From: Paramarasmius palmivorus | Taxonomy: Eukaryota; Basidiomycota; Agaricomycetes; Agaricales; Marasmiaceae | NCBI GenBank assembly: GCA_037176845.1 | Contig: JAYKXP010000043.1 | Coordinates: 310,001 to 374,000, forward strand | DNA length: 64,000 nucleotides | Direction: 5' to 3' | Shown: positions 46,898 through 56,770 of the stretch, one piece after another | How the letters are laid out: each line of letters starts with the position of its first letter | Numbering within the stretch: the first letter of the stretch is position 1 | Made by a program: the position numbers and the translations under genes | Notes under the pieces: model-generated | The model's input: the letters and a program-made list of their open reading frames with translations, nothing else | What the model was told of the DNA's origin: nothing | Database searches by the model: none

Positions 46898-47382
46898 ATG
46901 AAGCTCATCACTGCTATTGCGCTCGCCACCTCGGCAGCCGCTCTCAACATCCCGCGAGGGAATACTGGCACCTATCAGCTGCGATATGACAGCACATACG
47001 GCAACCCAAGACAGTCCCTCAGCATCGTCAGTTGCTCCAATGGAGACAATGGGATGCTCACCAAAGGCTATGAGACTGTCGGAGATGTACCTAGTTATGT
47101 TGGTGCTGCTCAGGGTGTCACATGGAATTCCCCCAATTGTGGAACGTAAGTCCTCTCTCTTGCGTATTTGCAGTATACTCATCACAGTCTGGTGCTAGGT
47201 GCTGGCAAATCAGCTATGGTGACAGGTCGATTAACATGGTCGCTGTGGATTACGCTGCTAGCGGATTCCGTGTCTCCCCCGCGGCTATGAACTATCTGAC
47301 GAATAACCAGGCGTACAACGGTAACCTAGGTGTTGTCGATGTTCAGGTTAAGCAAGTTGACAAGTCGGCGTGCAATCTTTGA
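46898..47382 (+). CDS. Cerato-platanin family protein (copy 3)
   Basis: Two exons (46898-47145 and 47199-47382) give 143 residues, start MKLITAIALATSAAA, with a signal peptide ending near SAAA. Blocks: YQLRYDSTYG, VSCSNGDNGMLTKGYETVG, GAAQGVTWNSPNCGTCWQIS, VAVDYAASGFRVSPAAMNYL, and a C-terminal Cys in KSACNL. The intron falls between the Thr and Cys of the GTCW motif, a different position from the other subfamily (copies 2 and 5). An Asn-Gly-Asn insertion (AYNGNLGVV) distinguishes it from copy 4. It is expected to be secreted, bind wall polysaccharide, and possibly act on plant or fungal surfaces. Confidence 0.93.
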
Positions 47383-48739
47383 CATTAGTGAGTCATCTTG
47401 AGCGAATTCGTGAACTTCTGGATGCTAACGATCCCTATCTAGAAGATTCATGCAAATCAGTCCCTGCTTTGTTCCTAGCTATGGGCGTAATCTTCATAAA
47501 TTCGTGCTTGAAGTCGGACATTTATGGCATCAACAAACAGTATACTATGTGTCAGATTATGGGCTATGGACTTATTCGCGTTGTATTTGTGTAGCTGTGT
47601 AAACTTGGAGTGTACAAACCATTTGTCATGAATGTACTCCTTATTGTGTTGTAGAAGTGAGAGAAAAGGGAGGAACAGGATTTGCACGTAGTCTGGTCTG
47701 GGGACATATTAAGTCGGCCTTGTGAAAGTTTATACCGCTACAATCCACATGCATCGATTCCTGACTTGAAGGCTTTCGCCTCCATGCCCATCCAACTTAT
47801 CCTCAGTACTATGTCGACCTCTTGCAATCGTACAGTGCGGCAAAATTCTCGTCTCCCCGTTACGAAGATGGTCGTGTGACCTAACATCACAACTTTCGCT
47901 TACTGTCGTCCTTGTTGAGAAACCACCACATCACCTCGTCATCGTCGCGAATACAAGGAAATGTCACCTTCGACAACAAGATCTGACTCCTTGCAAGAGA
48001 GGTCCAATAGAGAGGAAAATGGCCCGAAGTAGAAGATGGATCGGGTGTTTGGATAGAGTCGTCGCTTGCCAGCCTCCAGGTATGTTCCTGATCAATCCTT
48101 GCTCCACCAGTTGCTCTCTAACTGAGACTAGTAGCCTGCAGGATTTTCGCTAGGCATATCCTCGGAAGGGTCGAAACCTGAAAAATCGCAATGGGTTGGA
48201 AGAGAGGGATATCCTGCTACTGTACGATCTTTGGTACCCCATACTTTCTTCGGGAGCTTTGAGGTGAGTCTTGCTTCTGCGAATCTGTGGAAAACCATTC
48301 TTTACCAGTAATAGATGCGGAAGAAGGCATCCTGGTGGAAGGGATAGTTCACCATAACGGATCTCCACAACTACGACAGTAATCCTTTCGGAAGAACTCA
48401 GCCTTCCGCGTAATCGAGAAACGGCCTGAACGATGCACACCCCGCCTGACCCGTGACCACAAAGGTACTCAAACGACCGAGAACAGCTTGTAGGAACCCG
48501 TTCGTTCAGTTTTCGCGGCCGTCCAAGTCCTTTTGCTCCCTCGGAAGCAGCGGCTAAAAGGTTCTTAGCTGGCTCGAGCCGACTCCAGGAAGAGGGAAAA
48601 CGCCTTAGACAAACCAAAAGTAGAGATCCGGGCACTGCAAATAGGCACTAGGCGGGAAACACAGACGGAGGCGGTCATGCTTGCCCATGAGCTGCCCAAT
48701 TTCCGACGAGTGCGTAATCCGCGTTCTCTAGTGCTCGAG
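47383..48739. other. Intergenic DNA and upstream half of duplication unit 2
   Basis: The first 480 bp look unique. From about 47860 the sequence repeats the promoter region of copy 3. The 161-codon minus-strand frame at 48150-48635 lies within this repeated promoter DNA, and its counterpart is not open upstream of copy 3, so I do not treat it as a gene. Confidence 0.5.
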
Positions 48740-48747
48740 TATAAAAA
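48740..48747 (+). promoter_or_regulatory. TATA box of cerato-platanin copy 4
   Basis: TATAAAAA, 80 bp upstream of the start at 48820. Confidence 0.6.
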
Positions 48748-48819
48748 GACACTGACTTGAGCATCTCTCACCAGTATCTCATTTCCTTCTCGTATTCGAC
48801 TTCAAACTCTATCCCATTC

Positions 48820-49313
48820 ATGAAGTTCATCACTGCTATCGCTCTCCTTGCCACTTCGGCAGCAGCTCTCAACGTCCCACGATGGGATACTGATGGCACC
48901 TACCAGCTGCGATACGATAGCACGTACGGCAACCCTAGCCAGTCTCTCAGCGTCGTCAGTTGCTCCAATGGAGACAATGGCATGATCACCAAGGGCTACA
49001 ACACCGTTGGAGACGTGCCTACTTACGTTGGTGCTGCTCAAGGCGTCTCGTGGGACTCTCCAAACTGTGGAACGTAAGAGTCTTTGTCCCGTCTTTTGGA
49101 TGTGCAGCGTACTTACTGCGACATGTGAACAGATGCTGGCAAATCAGCTACGGCGACAAGTCGATCAACATGGTCGCTGTGGATTACGCTGCTAGCGGAT
49201 TCCGTGTCTCCCCCGCGGCTATGGACTATCTGACGAATAACCAGGCGTTCAACCTAGGTGTTGTCGATGTTCAGGTTAAGCAGGTTGATAAGTCGGTGTG
49301 CAATGTTCACTAG
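48820..49313 (+). CDS. Cerato-platanin family protein (copy 4)
   Basis: Two exons (48820-49073 and 49133-49313) give 144 residues, start MKFITAIALLATSAAA. It is the tandem twin of copy 3, with the intron in the same GT|CW position and the same blocks (LRYDSTYGNPSQSLSVVSC, DNGMITKGYNTVG, CWQISYGDKSINM). Differences are scattered substitutions, two extra residues near the mature N terminus (WDTDG), loss of the Asn-Gly-Asn insertion, and a C-terminal NVH instead of NL. The signal peptide and family assignment are the same as for copy 3. Confidence 0.93.
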
Positions 49314-50543
49314 TGAGTAATCTTGAGCGAATCCGGGGACCTCTTGATGTTAACAATCTCTCTTCAGAAGGGGCATGTGAACCACTCACTTCGCTACCTA
49401 TTGGACTCATCCTAATCCTTTGAATGAACTTTACTTAATGGACGTTTATTGTATTGACAAGTTATGGACTTTTCGCGTCATATTTGTACTGTTACAACCA
49501 TGTAAATATGTAGCGTACAAATTGTCACTGTCAATGTAATTCCTCGATTTTATCTTTACTGTAAGGGGAGGCAACTTCCGCCTGTAAGTCCTCCCGGCGT
49601 CTCAGTTCGGATGAGTTCGCACGCATCAACTCCTTTTTCCAAACTCTCACTCAGACTGCTGGCATCGTTGGCAAGTATTTCATGGGATTCATAGGACCCC
49701 AAAGTCTTAGCTTCACCCCATAAACACCCCATTCCGTGTTATAATATCGACCACCGGTCACCCTACGTATGGCACTACAGCGCGGCTCAACAGAATGGAC
49801 TGTATGTGGCATAGCCCAGCCAAAACCTTCTTCCGGCGCTCGAAATAGAGTATTGTTGTATTTTCGCTGGATTTCTGGACACGATGGGCTTGTCAACCCG
49901 AGCATCGTTACCCGACTCTTCAAAGCTTCATCGCCTTCGTGACGCCGGCGGATGGCATGCTGAACTGCAACGGTGAGCAATTTCCTTTGACACAATGGAT
50001 TACCCTGCCGACTCATTTGACTTGCATCCGACGGATTCGTTCAGGATTCTTTCTCGGGCCTTCTCTTGCTTTCTCCCTAATGATGACGTGGAATGCATAT
50101 GGTCGCCCAAAAACGCCGGTCATTCTTGACCGTGCTGAGCCCTTCCTAATTTCTGTGTACTTTCTCGAACGGGGCTGGGTTCAGCAAAACAGAATTGTGG
50201 AAATCATAGGAGGCTATTTGAGAAACGATAAGTGGGCAACCGCTGATTCAAACGCGTTCGCAAGGAACCTGTGTTTCAGCGCTTCACCACCAGCGGCTGT
50301 CCAAACTCGGACTTTTACTTCCGGATCTGGGTACATCGTATGCAACGAAACGGCGACATTTCTCCTTGGTACTCCCTCTGAAACCAAGCACCGCATGGAT
50401 GATTTATGAAACTGGTATGTAATGTTCTCGAATCTTTGGAGTATTTAAGCAAATCCATTGAACCAGTGTTCTTCAGCTTCTTCAGCCTCTACACAACTCT
50501 CATCCACATTCCAACCACTCACATTCCCAACCTTCCTCCCATC
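49314..50543. other. No supported gene; promoter of copy 5 at the end
   Basis: Frames 49651-50016 (minus) and 49939-50409 (plus, 156 codons) overlap and show no domain. A TATTTAA element at 50442-50448 lies about 100 bp upstream of the next start. Confidence 0.4.
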
Positions 50544-51008
50544 ATGAAGTTCATCGCCGCTGTTGCTCTCCTTGCTACTTCCGCCGCCGCCGTTCAGCTT
50601 CAATACGACCCCGTCTACGACAACGCCGACCAATCCTTCGCTACGGTTGCTTGCAGTGACGGTAGGCCGTTTCCTTCGCTAAACATGCGCTAAGGCTGAA
50701 TTATTGACATTCCATTAGGATCGAACGGTATGCTCACCAAGGGGTACAGCACATTCGGCTCTGTTCCTTCCTACGTCGGTGCTGTAGACGCCATCACTGG
50801 CTACAACTCGCCAGCCTGCGGTACATGCTACCAAATCACTTGGAGTGGAACTGGGAAGACAATCAACGTTGTTGGCGTTGATGTCGCTGGAAATGGGTTC
50901 AATGTTGGAGAGAACGCTATGAATGATTTGACGAACGGCCAGGCGGTTGCTTTGGGTAACATCGACGTTACCGCAACACAGGTCGATCCCTCCGTCTGTG
51001 GTCTCTAA
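50544..51008 (+). CDS. Cerato-platanin family protein (copy 5)
   Basis: Two exons (50544-50661 and 50719-51008) give 135 residues, start MKFIAAVALLATSAAA. It is the closest relative of copy 1 (shared VQLQYD..YDN, ACSDG.NG.LTKG.STFGS, IGAVDAITG/VGAVDAITG, VDVAGNGFNV, LTNGQAVALGNIDV). The intron interrupts the SDG Gly codon, as in copy 2, but is absent from copy 1. The CYQI motif replaces the usual CWQ. A secreted, wall-associated protein is expected. Confidence 0.93.
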
Positions 51009-51412
51009 ACTTGGTGAGCGGAGAAGGCTGTTGGTGGTTTGGAGTGTCTAACAGAGTTTTTGAAGGACGGTGGACCGCTAGCGTTGAATCTGGACGGAGG
51101 AACTCCATTACGACTATTCACGGATTTTTGGGCATCATGGACTAATCATGGACACTCTACACGGACTCTTGCATGCAAACACTTGCTACAATACAATATA
51201 CTGTCGCACTTACACACTACGCAATTACTGTTGAATCCATCACTTTTCGGAAGGCGTGTAAAGTAACCCAATGACAGAGCCTCGAGTGTTATTTGAGGAA
51301 AGGTATGTAGTGGTAACATGACGACGACAATAATATTATACTCGACCAACGCTTACGAACCTTTGGAATAATGAGTAATGGCCTTCTAGCAACCAGGGCA
51401 ACGTACCTGATA
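51009..51412. other. No gene; 3' region between copy 5 and the convergent GLTP gene
   Basis: About 400 bp holding the two 3' ends. No open frame of interest. Confidence 0.5.
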
Positions 51413-52269
51413 TTATACCTGGCCATATTTGCCATCATGCAAAAACTTCTTCATGCGCTTCACAATAGCTTCTAGCCCCTGTAGCCACTTTGTAAGTTCA
51501 ATGTCCAGCTTCTCTACGGATCCTCCTTGAGCAATACGCTGGTAAAAGTCGTGGCGGCGTGGTACAGCCCGAATTGCAACCTGGAACAGGATCGACATAA
51601 GTGTGATAGCATAAGAATGTGCTTGTGAAACCATACAGATACAACAGAGCGAACAACGAAACTGTGGTGATGCCTCAAGACAGCGTCGTATGATCGTTTA
51701 AAGCAGACGTGTAGTTCGGAGGACCTATCGGCCTGCATGTTCTGGAGCGCCTGGCATGTGAATGCCAATCCTCTGGACAAGCAGTTAGAATGCTTTCAAC
51801 ACCTTTTTTGAATACAGCACACCTGATGAGCCGAACGAGACAGGCAGTTCCATGTCTGTTGTTCTCCTTTGATTCTCCTTCGACCAATTGCTCTAGGGTG
51901 TCTGAAATGTCGGTGTTGGCCGTATAACGATCCCGTACGCCCTAAAGTATTTTGAGATGCGTCTACGAAGCCAACGTGAAGCTACACACGCTAATATTGT
52001 TCCTGATATCTGTCTGTACGAACCCAAAGACGCCAGAGCCAAGTAAATCTGGAAGGAAGGTGGGATTAGCATCCTGCTACTGTCCCGAAACTGCTGTAGC
52101 GCACCGAACATGTTCACCAATCCATCCGAAGCCTCCAAAAAGCCCACCGTGTCGACTCCTTTATCAGCAATCTCGACATCTGCGAAAGACTAGTAACAAA
52201 GTCAGATGAAATGGCTGAGAACTCAAATTTCAATATACTTGCCTTTACTGTCTCGAAATAGGGTGCCAT
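51413..52269 (-). CDS. GLTP-fold sphingolipid transfer protein, 195 residues
   Basis: Six exons (52243-52269, 52105-52189, 51990-52048, 51823-51941, 51643-51772, 51413-51580) give 195 residues starting MAPYFETVK, SFADVEIADKG. The GLTP fold is shown by GVDTVGFLEASDGLVNMF, LLGSGVFGFVQTDIRNNI (Asp and Asn of the headgroup site), RGLAFTCQALQ, HHHSFVVRSV (conserved His) and DFYQRIAQGG. GLTP-fold proteins carry glycolipids or ceramide-1-phosphate between membranes. The Trp that stacks on the sugar in glycolipid binders is replaced by Arg (VRLIRGL), as in ceramide-1-phosphate binders. The Lys a few residues after the Asn is not conserved. The first intron starts with GC (GCAAGT) instead of GT. Fungal members include HET-C2 of heterokaryon incompatibility. 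Confidence 0.82.
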
Positions 52270-53079
52270 TCCGGTCTAAGTAGTCGGAGGAGAGCAGGAA
52301 GAAGGTTTGTAACATGCTGCGTGCATGTGAAGACGGCAGGGAACGTGTTTGAGGTGGGGCGATGATGGATTTGGATAAACCATCGCGCGACGCGAATATT
52401 TCTCTTGAACCATTACCACCACCAAATTCCGTTATCTCCAAGGCACTCTTTTCTACTCTGACTCAATAATCAAGCTTATTTTGTTCATATTCTCTGTATG
52501 GAAAGGCTTTCCGCGCTGATATATAACCAAAGCGGGTGTTGAATGGACATTTTGCTGTGAACCTCGCAGCTCAAACAGCTCCAAGATGTCCGATAATCAG
52601 CTAGAAGTTCTGAAAGTATAGAGGCAGTACGAGGTTCGAGATAATTCTGGATTTGAGCACTCGGATGTTGACAGAATCTAATCACAGTAAATACAGCGCC
52701 TTGATGCCGCGGTTGCGAGTATCTGCCAAAATGGGCGACCTTGTCTCTCACTAGTCGACCGCAGCGGTGCCCTGGTGACCATTTACAAGGCCTTCCATGC
52801 GCCACGATCACGGAAAATCACTCCAGGTGTCACGACAGGCATGGCTCTCGACGTTGTCGTTGTGGGTCCCCTTGGGAGGCGATGACATGGTGAGTCAGTT
52901 TCTTTGTACCGCTTTGACCTTTGTTCATGTCGTTTCTATTCTCTACAGCAACCTTATATAGGCTGTATATATAAAGATGGCGAAGATAAGGCAGAACAGC
53001 ACCACAACACCACTCCCATCCCGCGCCGTAACGACCTAACGCCTCCCAGTTTCGACTGTTCACCTTACGACCTCCAGAT
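52270..53079. other. Shared upstream region, no supported gene
   Basis: Divergent intergenic DNA between the GLTP gene and the plus-strand membrane protein. A frame at 52485-52811 (minus) has no recognisable content. Confidence 0.45.
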
Positions 53080-54918
53080 ATGACTCGCTTCTTCACCATG
53101 GCTGCAAACCTACCGAACATTGGCTTCGTAAAACTCACAAAGTCTACAATGTCGTCCGTCGTTCAACGAATGGTGGACATGAACATCCTCGCGCGCAATT
53201 CCTCCCTATCCAAGCTTTTCGTTAAGCTACCGGATGGGTTCGCAGAGCGCTCTTCTGCAACACTGTCCTCGTGTATTCGACAGATGGTTGACATGAACCT
53301 GGTCATGTCAGAATCAATGTTGACAAAGTTGCTCGACCTCGCATTCTTTTACATCATTTCCACCTTCACGATATCCTTTACCATCTTCTTCACGCTATTC
53401 ACCTTCACGCTCTTTAAAACTGTTGTTCACCTGTCCTTGGGTTGGTCCCGTCGCCTAGAACCGAAACAGTCGACCTATGGCTCAGCCGAGGTGCCCCTAC
53501 TCTTGGAGCAGGAGGATACTTCGTCACAGCCCCCAGAACCATCATCGTGTACAGACGGGGCGTCGCCGCCACACATAGATGTGGCGTTTCCACCGCTGGC
53601 TGAAGCACCTACATCACCCGTAGACTCGTCTCCTACTACGCCATCTACACCAATCCATGAATCCCGAAACCTACCCGCGGAAGTCTCCACAAGTGACGAT
53701 GACCAGCCTCAGACGACCCCTGATACCGATGCTGAGGATTCCGAGTCACTCTGCGATGAGCCAACCATTCCCGAGATTCCCATTTCTCAGCCTACCCCAT
53801 TGCCGCCCTACGAACACCCAGAGATCACTTCCAAAGTTGTATCTGACGGAGTATATGTAGACATGGAGAGACGTCTTGGATCCGAGCTCACTCATTCCGT
53901 ATACTTCCGTGTTGGGCTCCCATTCGAGCATTCTTTCCAAGCCTTTCGTACTTCACCTCCACGATCGTCATCATACACGATCCTCAGCTGCGTCCCAAAC
54001 TCAACAGATCCGGATGACTACAGGCTCTGTGTTCGTCATCCTTTGAGTAAAGGGATAGTGGAGTTCGAGTTCGATTTCACGAAGAGTTGCAGTATCCGAG
54101 GCCTCTTCCCAGAGATGGAGGACTTTGTAGGGGACAACTTTTGCATCCGCATTCCCAACTTCTTCCAAACGTTGGTTGACCTTATCAACTCGTTCGCAGG
54201 GGAGTTTGAGAGGCCTGCAGACGATGGTGATGCCGTAACTCCACTATCCGAGGAGATGCTGGCTCGCGATACTTCGTACAATGTCAGCGAAGGTTGGACA
54301 CGCGTTTCGGCTCGAGACATCTCATCCAGAGCCGTGGCTCATACGACGTACCTCCATCTCTTCGATAGCGATGAACAGATACGCGTACCAACTCTCCGCA
54401 GCTTCACATTCAAAGGCACTTCCAACGATTGTGTCCTTCCAGCGGAAGTGGGTCACCTGTCGTTTTCGCAGCTAAAGCATGTCGACCTGGAGAGCGTGCA
54501 AATATCGTTTCACGAGTGTTGGAGGTTGATTGCTAATTGCAAGGACCTGCAGACACTTTGTCTGCGTGGGCCGCGCATTGGTGAAAACCGGGATGATGGG
54601 TTCTTTGGAGGGGCCGATATAGATGAGACGGTGGCGACGAAGATGGAGAGGCTGGAGATACACGATTGCAGCAACAGCGATGTGTGGCCTTTCTTGCGCA
54701 AGTTGCGGTTCGAGGGGGAGATGTTGGATCTTGTACTAGACTTGTCGGAGAAGGGTGCGGAGAGCTTGGCTCCGTCGGAAGTCTCGAAGACCTTAGAGTC
54801 AGTGACGCAGTTGTTGCTACCGAACAGCATTCGGATGCACCCCAATATTCTGGGGATCACTACGGAGTTGAAACGAGGAGGAAGGGTTGTAGTGGAACGA
54901 TATATAGTTCGTAAATAA
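53080..54918 (+). CDS. Intronless membrane protein of unknown family, 612 residues
   Basis: A single uninterrupted exon starting MTRFFTMAANLP; an alternative start is at 53098. The N terminus holds two related 30-residue segments containing VDMN (QRMVDMNILARNSSLSKLF and RQMVDMNLVMSESMLTKLL). One strong hydrophobic segment at about 90-120 (LAFFYIISTFTISFTIFFTL) is likely to span the membrane. Residues 125-250 are Pro/Ser/Thr/Asp-rich. The last 350 residues contain short leucine-rich segments (LKHVDLESVQ, LQTLCLRGP, MERLEIHDCS) like the LRR tail of fungal F-box proteins, but no F-box is visible. I do not recognise the family. Lack of introns is unusual among the genes here. Confidence 0.7.
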   Translation: MTRFFTMAANLPNIGFVKLTKSTMSSVVQRMVDMNILARNSSLSKLFVKLPDGFAERSSATLSSCIRQMVDMNLVMSESMLTKLLDLAFFYIISTFTISFTIFFTLFTFTLFKTVVHLSLGWSRRLEPKQSTYGSAEVPLLLEQEDTSSQPPEPSSCTDGASPPHIDVAFPPLAEAPTSPVDSSPTTPSTPIHESRNLPAEVSTSDDDQPQTTPDTDAEDSESLCDEPTIPEIPISQPTPLPPYEHPEITSKVVSDGVYVDMERRLGSELTHSVYFRVGLPFEHSFQAFRTSPPRSSSYTILSCVPNSTDPDDYRLCVRHPLSKGIVEFEFDFTKSCSIRGLFPEMEDFVGDNFCIRIPNFFQTLVDLINSFAGEFERPADDGDAVTPLSEEMLARDTSYNVSEGWTRVSARDISSRAVAHTTYLHLFDSDEQIRVPTLRSFTFKGTSNDCVLPAEVGHLSFSQLKHVDLESVQISFHECWRLIANCKDLQTLCLRGPRIGENRDDGFFGGADIDETVATKMERLEIHDCSNSDVWPFLRKLRFEGEMLDLVLDLSEKGAESLAPSEVSKTLESVTQLLLPNSIRMHPNILGITTELKRGGRVVVERYIVRK

Positions 54919-56770
54919 TTTTCTAATCTTGTACGACGAAGTCACCCATGTATCACCTTTTTCTTGTAATTTTTTTATCGTATGATATTCAGCATTACAC
55001 CAGCCGACACTTTGAAGCGTTGACGTTAAACGTTGAGGATCAAGGTATCTATTTATCTATCGCACCCTCGTCGCTCCCAACGACGACAAGTCAAGCATCT
55101 TGAATCTTCACACACACTTTTTTCAACTGCTTTGTAACCTCTCGATGCCAAATCTTCAAGGATACGAAGGAGCAGCTCGTATTTTGGTCAGCAAAGGACT
55201 AACCCCATTGCAATCATGGATCCGGATTTGACGAAGAAAACATGGGCGTACTAAAAGAACGGACCAGGTACGTTCTTCTGAGGAATTTGAGCATCCTACT
55301 CTTTTTGAACGTTTTGGATAGTGAAAGCCAGGCGTTAGCAGCCTCTTCCCCCGTACCCAAGTCACGAATCCGGCGCAAGCTTCTGGACCTCCGCTCCCTT
55401 TTTTCCGTCATGCTCTCCGTCGACTACTCCAAGATGCATGCATGTTTTACCGATATTAGTCTTGGAAAACCACAATGGCATGTACGATCCACATGAATAT
55501 CAACCCCGACGAAGGACGTGTCGTCCAAGCGGTGTCTCATGACCCTCAGAAAGCGATGGAAAAAACCGAGGTGGTTGTGCTATCCCCATGAACTGCTAGT
55601 TTGTCAGATGTAGCAGAAGCGGATCAGAAACCACCACGTTACGAAGCCCAGAGAGAAAGGCAATGGGTTTCGGAAAATTGTCATCTGTACTCTCCACGAG
55701 GTATGTGCCTCGCTCGAAGCAGTTGCCCGATTTTCGAACAATCACTTGTAGATCTCGGACTCGCATTCGCGGGCAGGCATTGATGTTACTCGAGCAAGCA
55801 TTCAGCGCCGCTGTGTTTTCATAACACTTCGAAGAAAAAACTTGGAACTCAAGAAAGGCGGCCGTTTGGGACAGATATCGATGAACCAGTTCGTGAATGT
55901 TGATAAGGTATGTCATTTTCTACATGTACTTGATATCATCTTGAGCTATCGACGTCTCAGGCAAACGTCAATCGACCAAGCCTACCGGGAGCCGTTTTAG
56001 CGCGCATTTCCGAATCAGGGTACTATGCTTGAAGCATGCTCGGAACCTCCAGTGCTGGATTCTCCCATACTTCTAATCTACGGCCGCCTTTTTGTGTTCT
56101 CGTGGCTAAAGACCCGGAAGAGCCTGGAGAAATAAGCTTTCACATGGCGCCCACATGTTTGTTGTTCTTCGACATCATCCTGTTCAGTACCCAATCAACG
56201 GAAAGCATTAATGTCCCTACAGTTTATTCCAAATGAATTGTATTGGAACAGTCTCGGAGACCAAGCGGCCCGTGGTTGTTTTACGTCTCGAACACCAATT
56301 CAAACATCTCGCTCGACCGTTCATATCCAAGCCGGCCTTTTTACGCCTGAGGCAGTTACTCCGAGGCAATTTTGCTTCATACAGGTCAGTATCCTTCCTC
56401 GTCTTTGACTACTCCCCGTTTCTCATTCCCAAACGTTCCATAGACTCATTTTCTGCACCCGAATACCGGTATTCCTCTTCCAGGGTCATAGTACCTTTCT
56501 GCTACCTCACGATCCTCACCCTGTGGCAGTGAGACCATCCTATATGGACTAACGACCATATCAAACGCAATTCAGTCTCGGATAATATGTCGTTCCTGGC
56601 GTACGATTCTTTCAGTTACACTCTTCGAACACGTTTCCTAATGCGAGTGTTTTTTGGATCATGCTTTTTCCTCCTATGCTGACGTCCTTTGTTCCTCCCA
56701 GTTTGCCAAGCGAGGTATAAATAACTGTGCTTCTTTCGTCCAAGAGGAGCCACCAGGTTCAGCTTCAGCC
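54919..56770. other. No supported gene
   Basis: About 1.8 kb with short open frames on both strands (55242-55496, 55596-55916, 56233-56532). None has splice or family support. Confidence 0.4.

Larger units (their letters stand above)
46111..47400. repeat. Tandem duplication unit 1 (cerato-platanin copy 3 and promoter)
   Basis: Matches 47860-49330 in the same orientation. Shared non-coding blocks include the GAGAGGAAAATGG stretch (46236 and 48011), TTGTTGAGrrACCACCAC, and a TATA box. Repeat spacing is about 1.92 kb measured between start codons. Confidence 0.75.

Noticed and set aside
48150..48635. 161-codon minus-strand open frame
   Set aside because: It lies within duplicated promoter DNA; the paralogous stretch upstream of copy 3 is not open.
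49939..50409. 156-codon plus-strand open frame
   Set aside because: Overlaps an equally long minus-strand frame; no domain, no splice support, and it runs into the promoter of copy 5.
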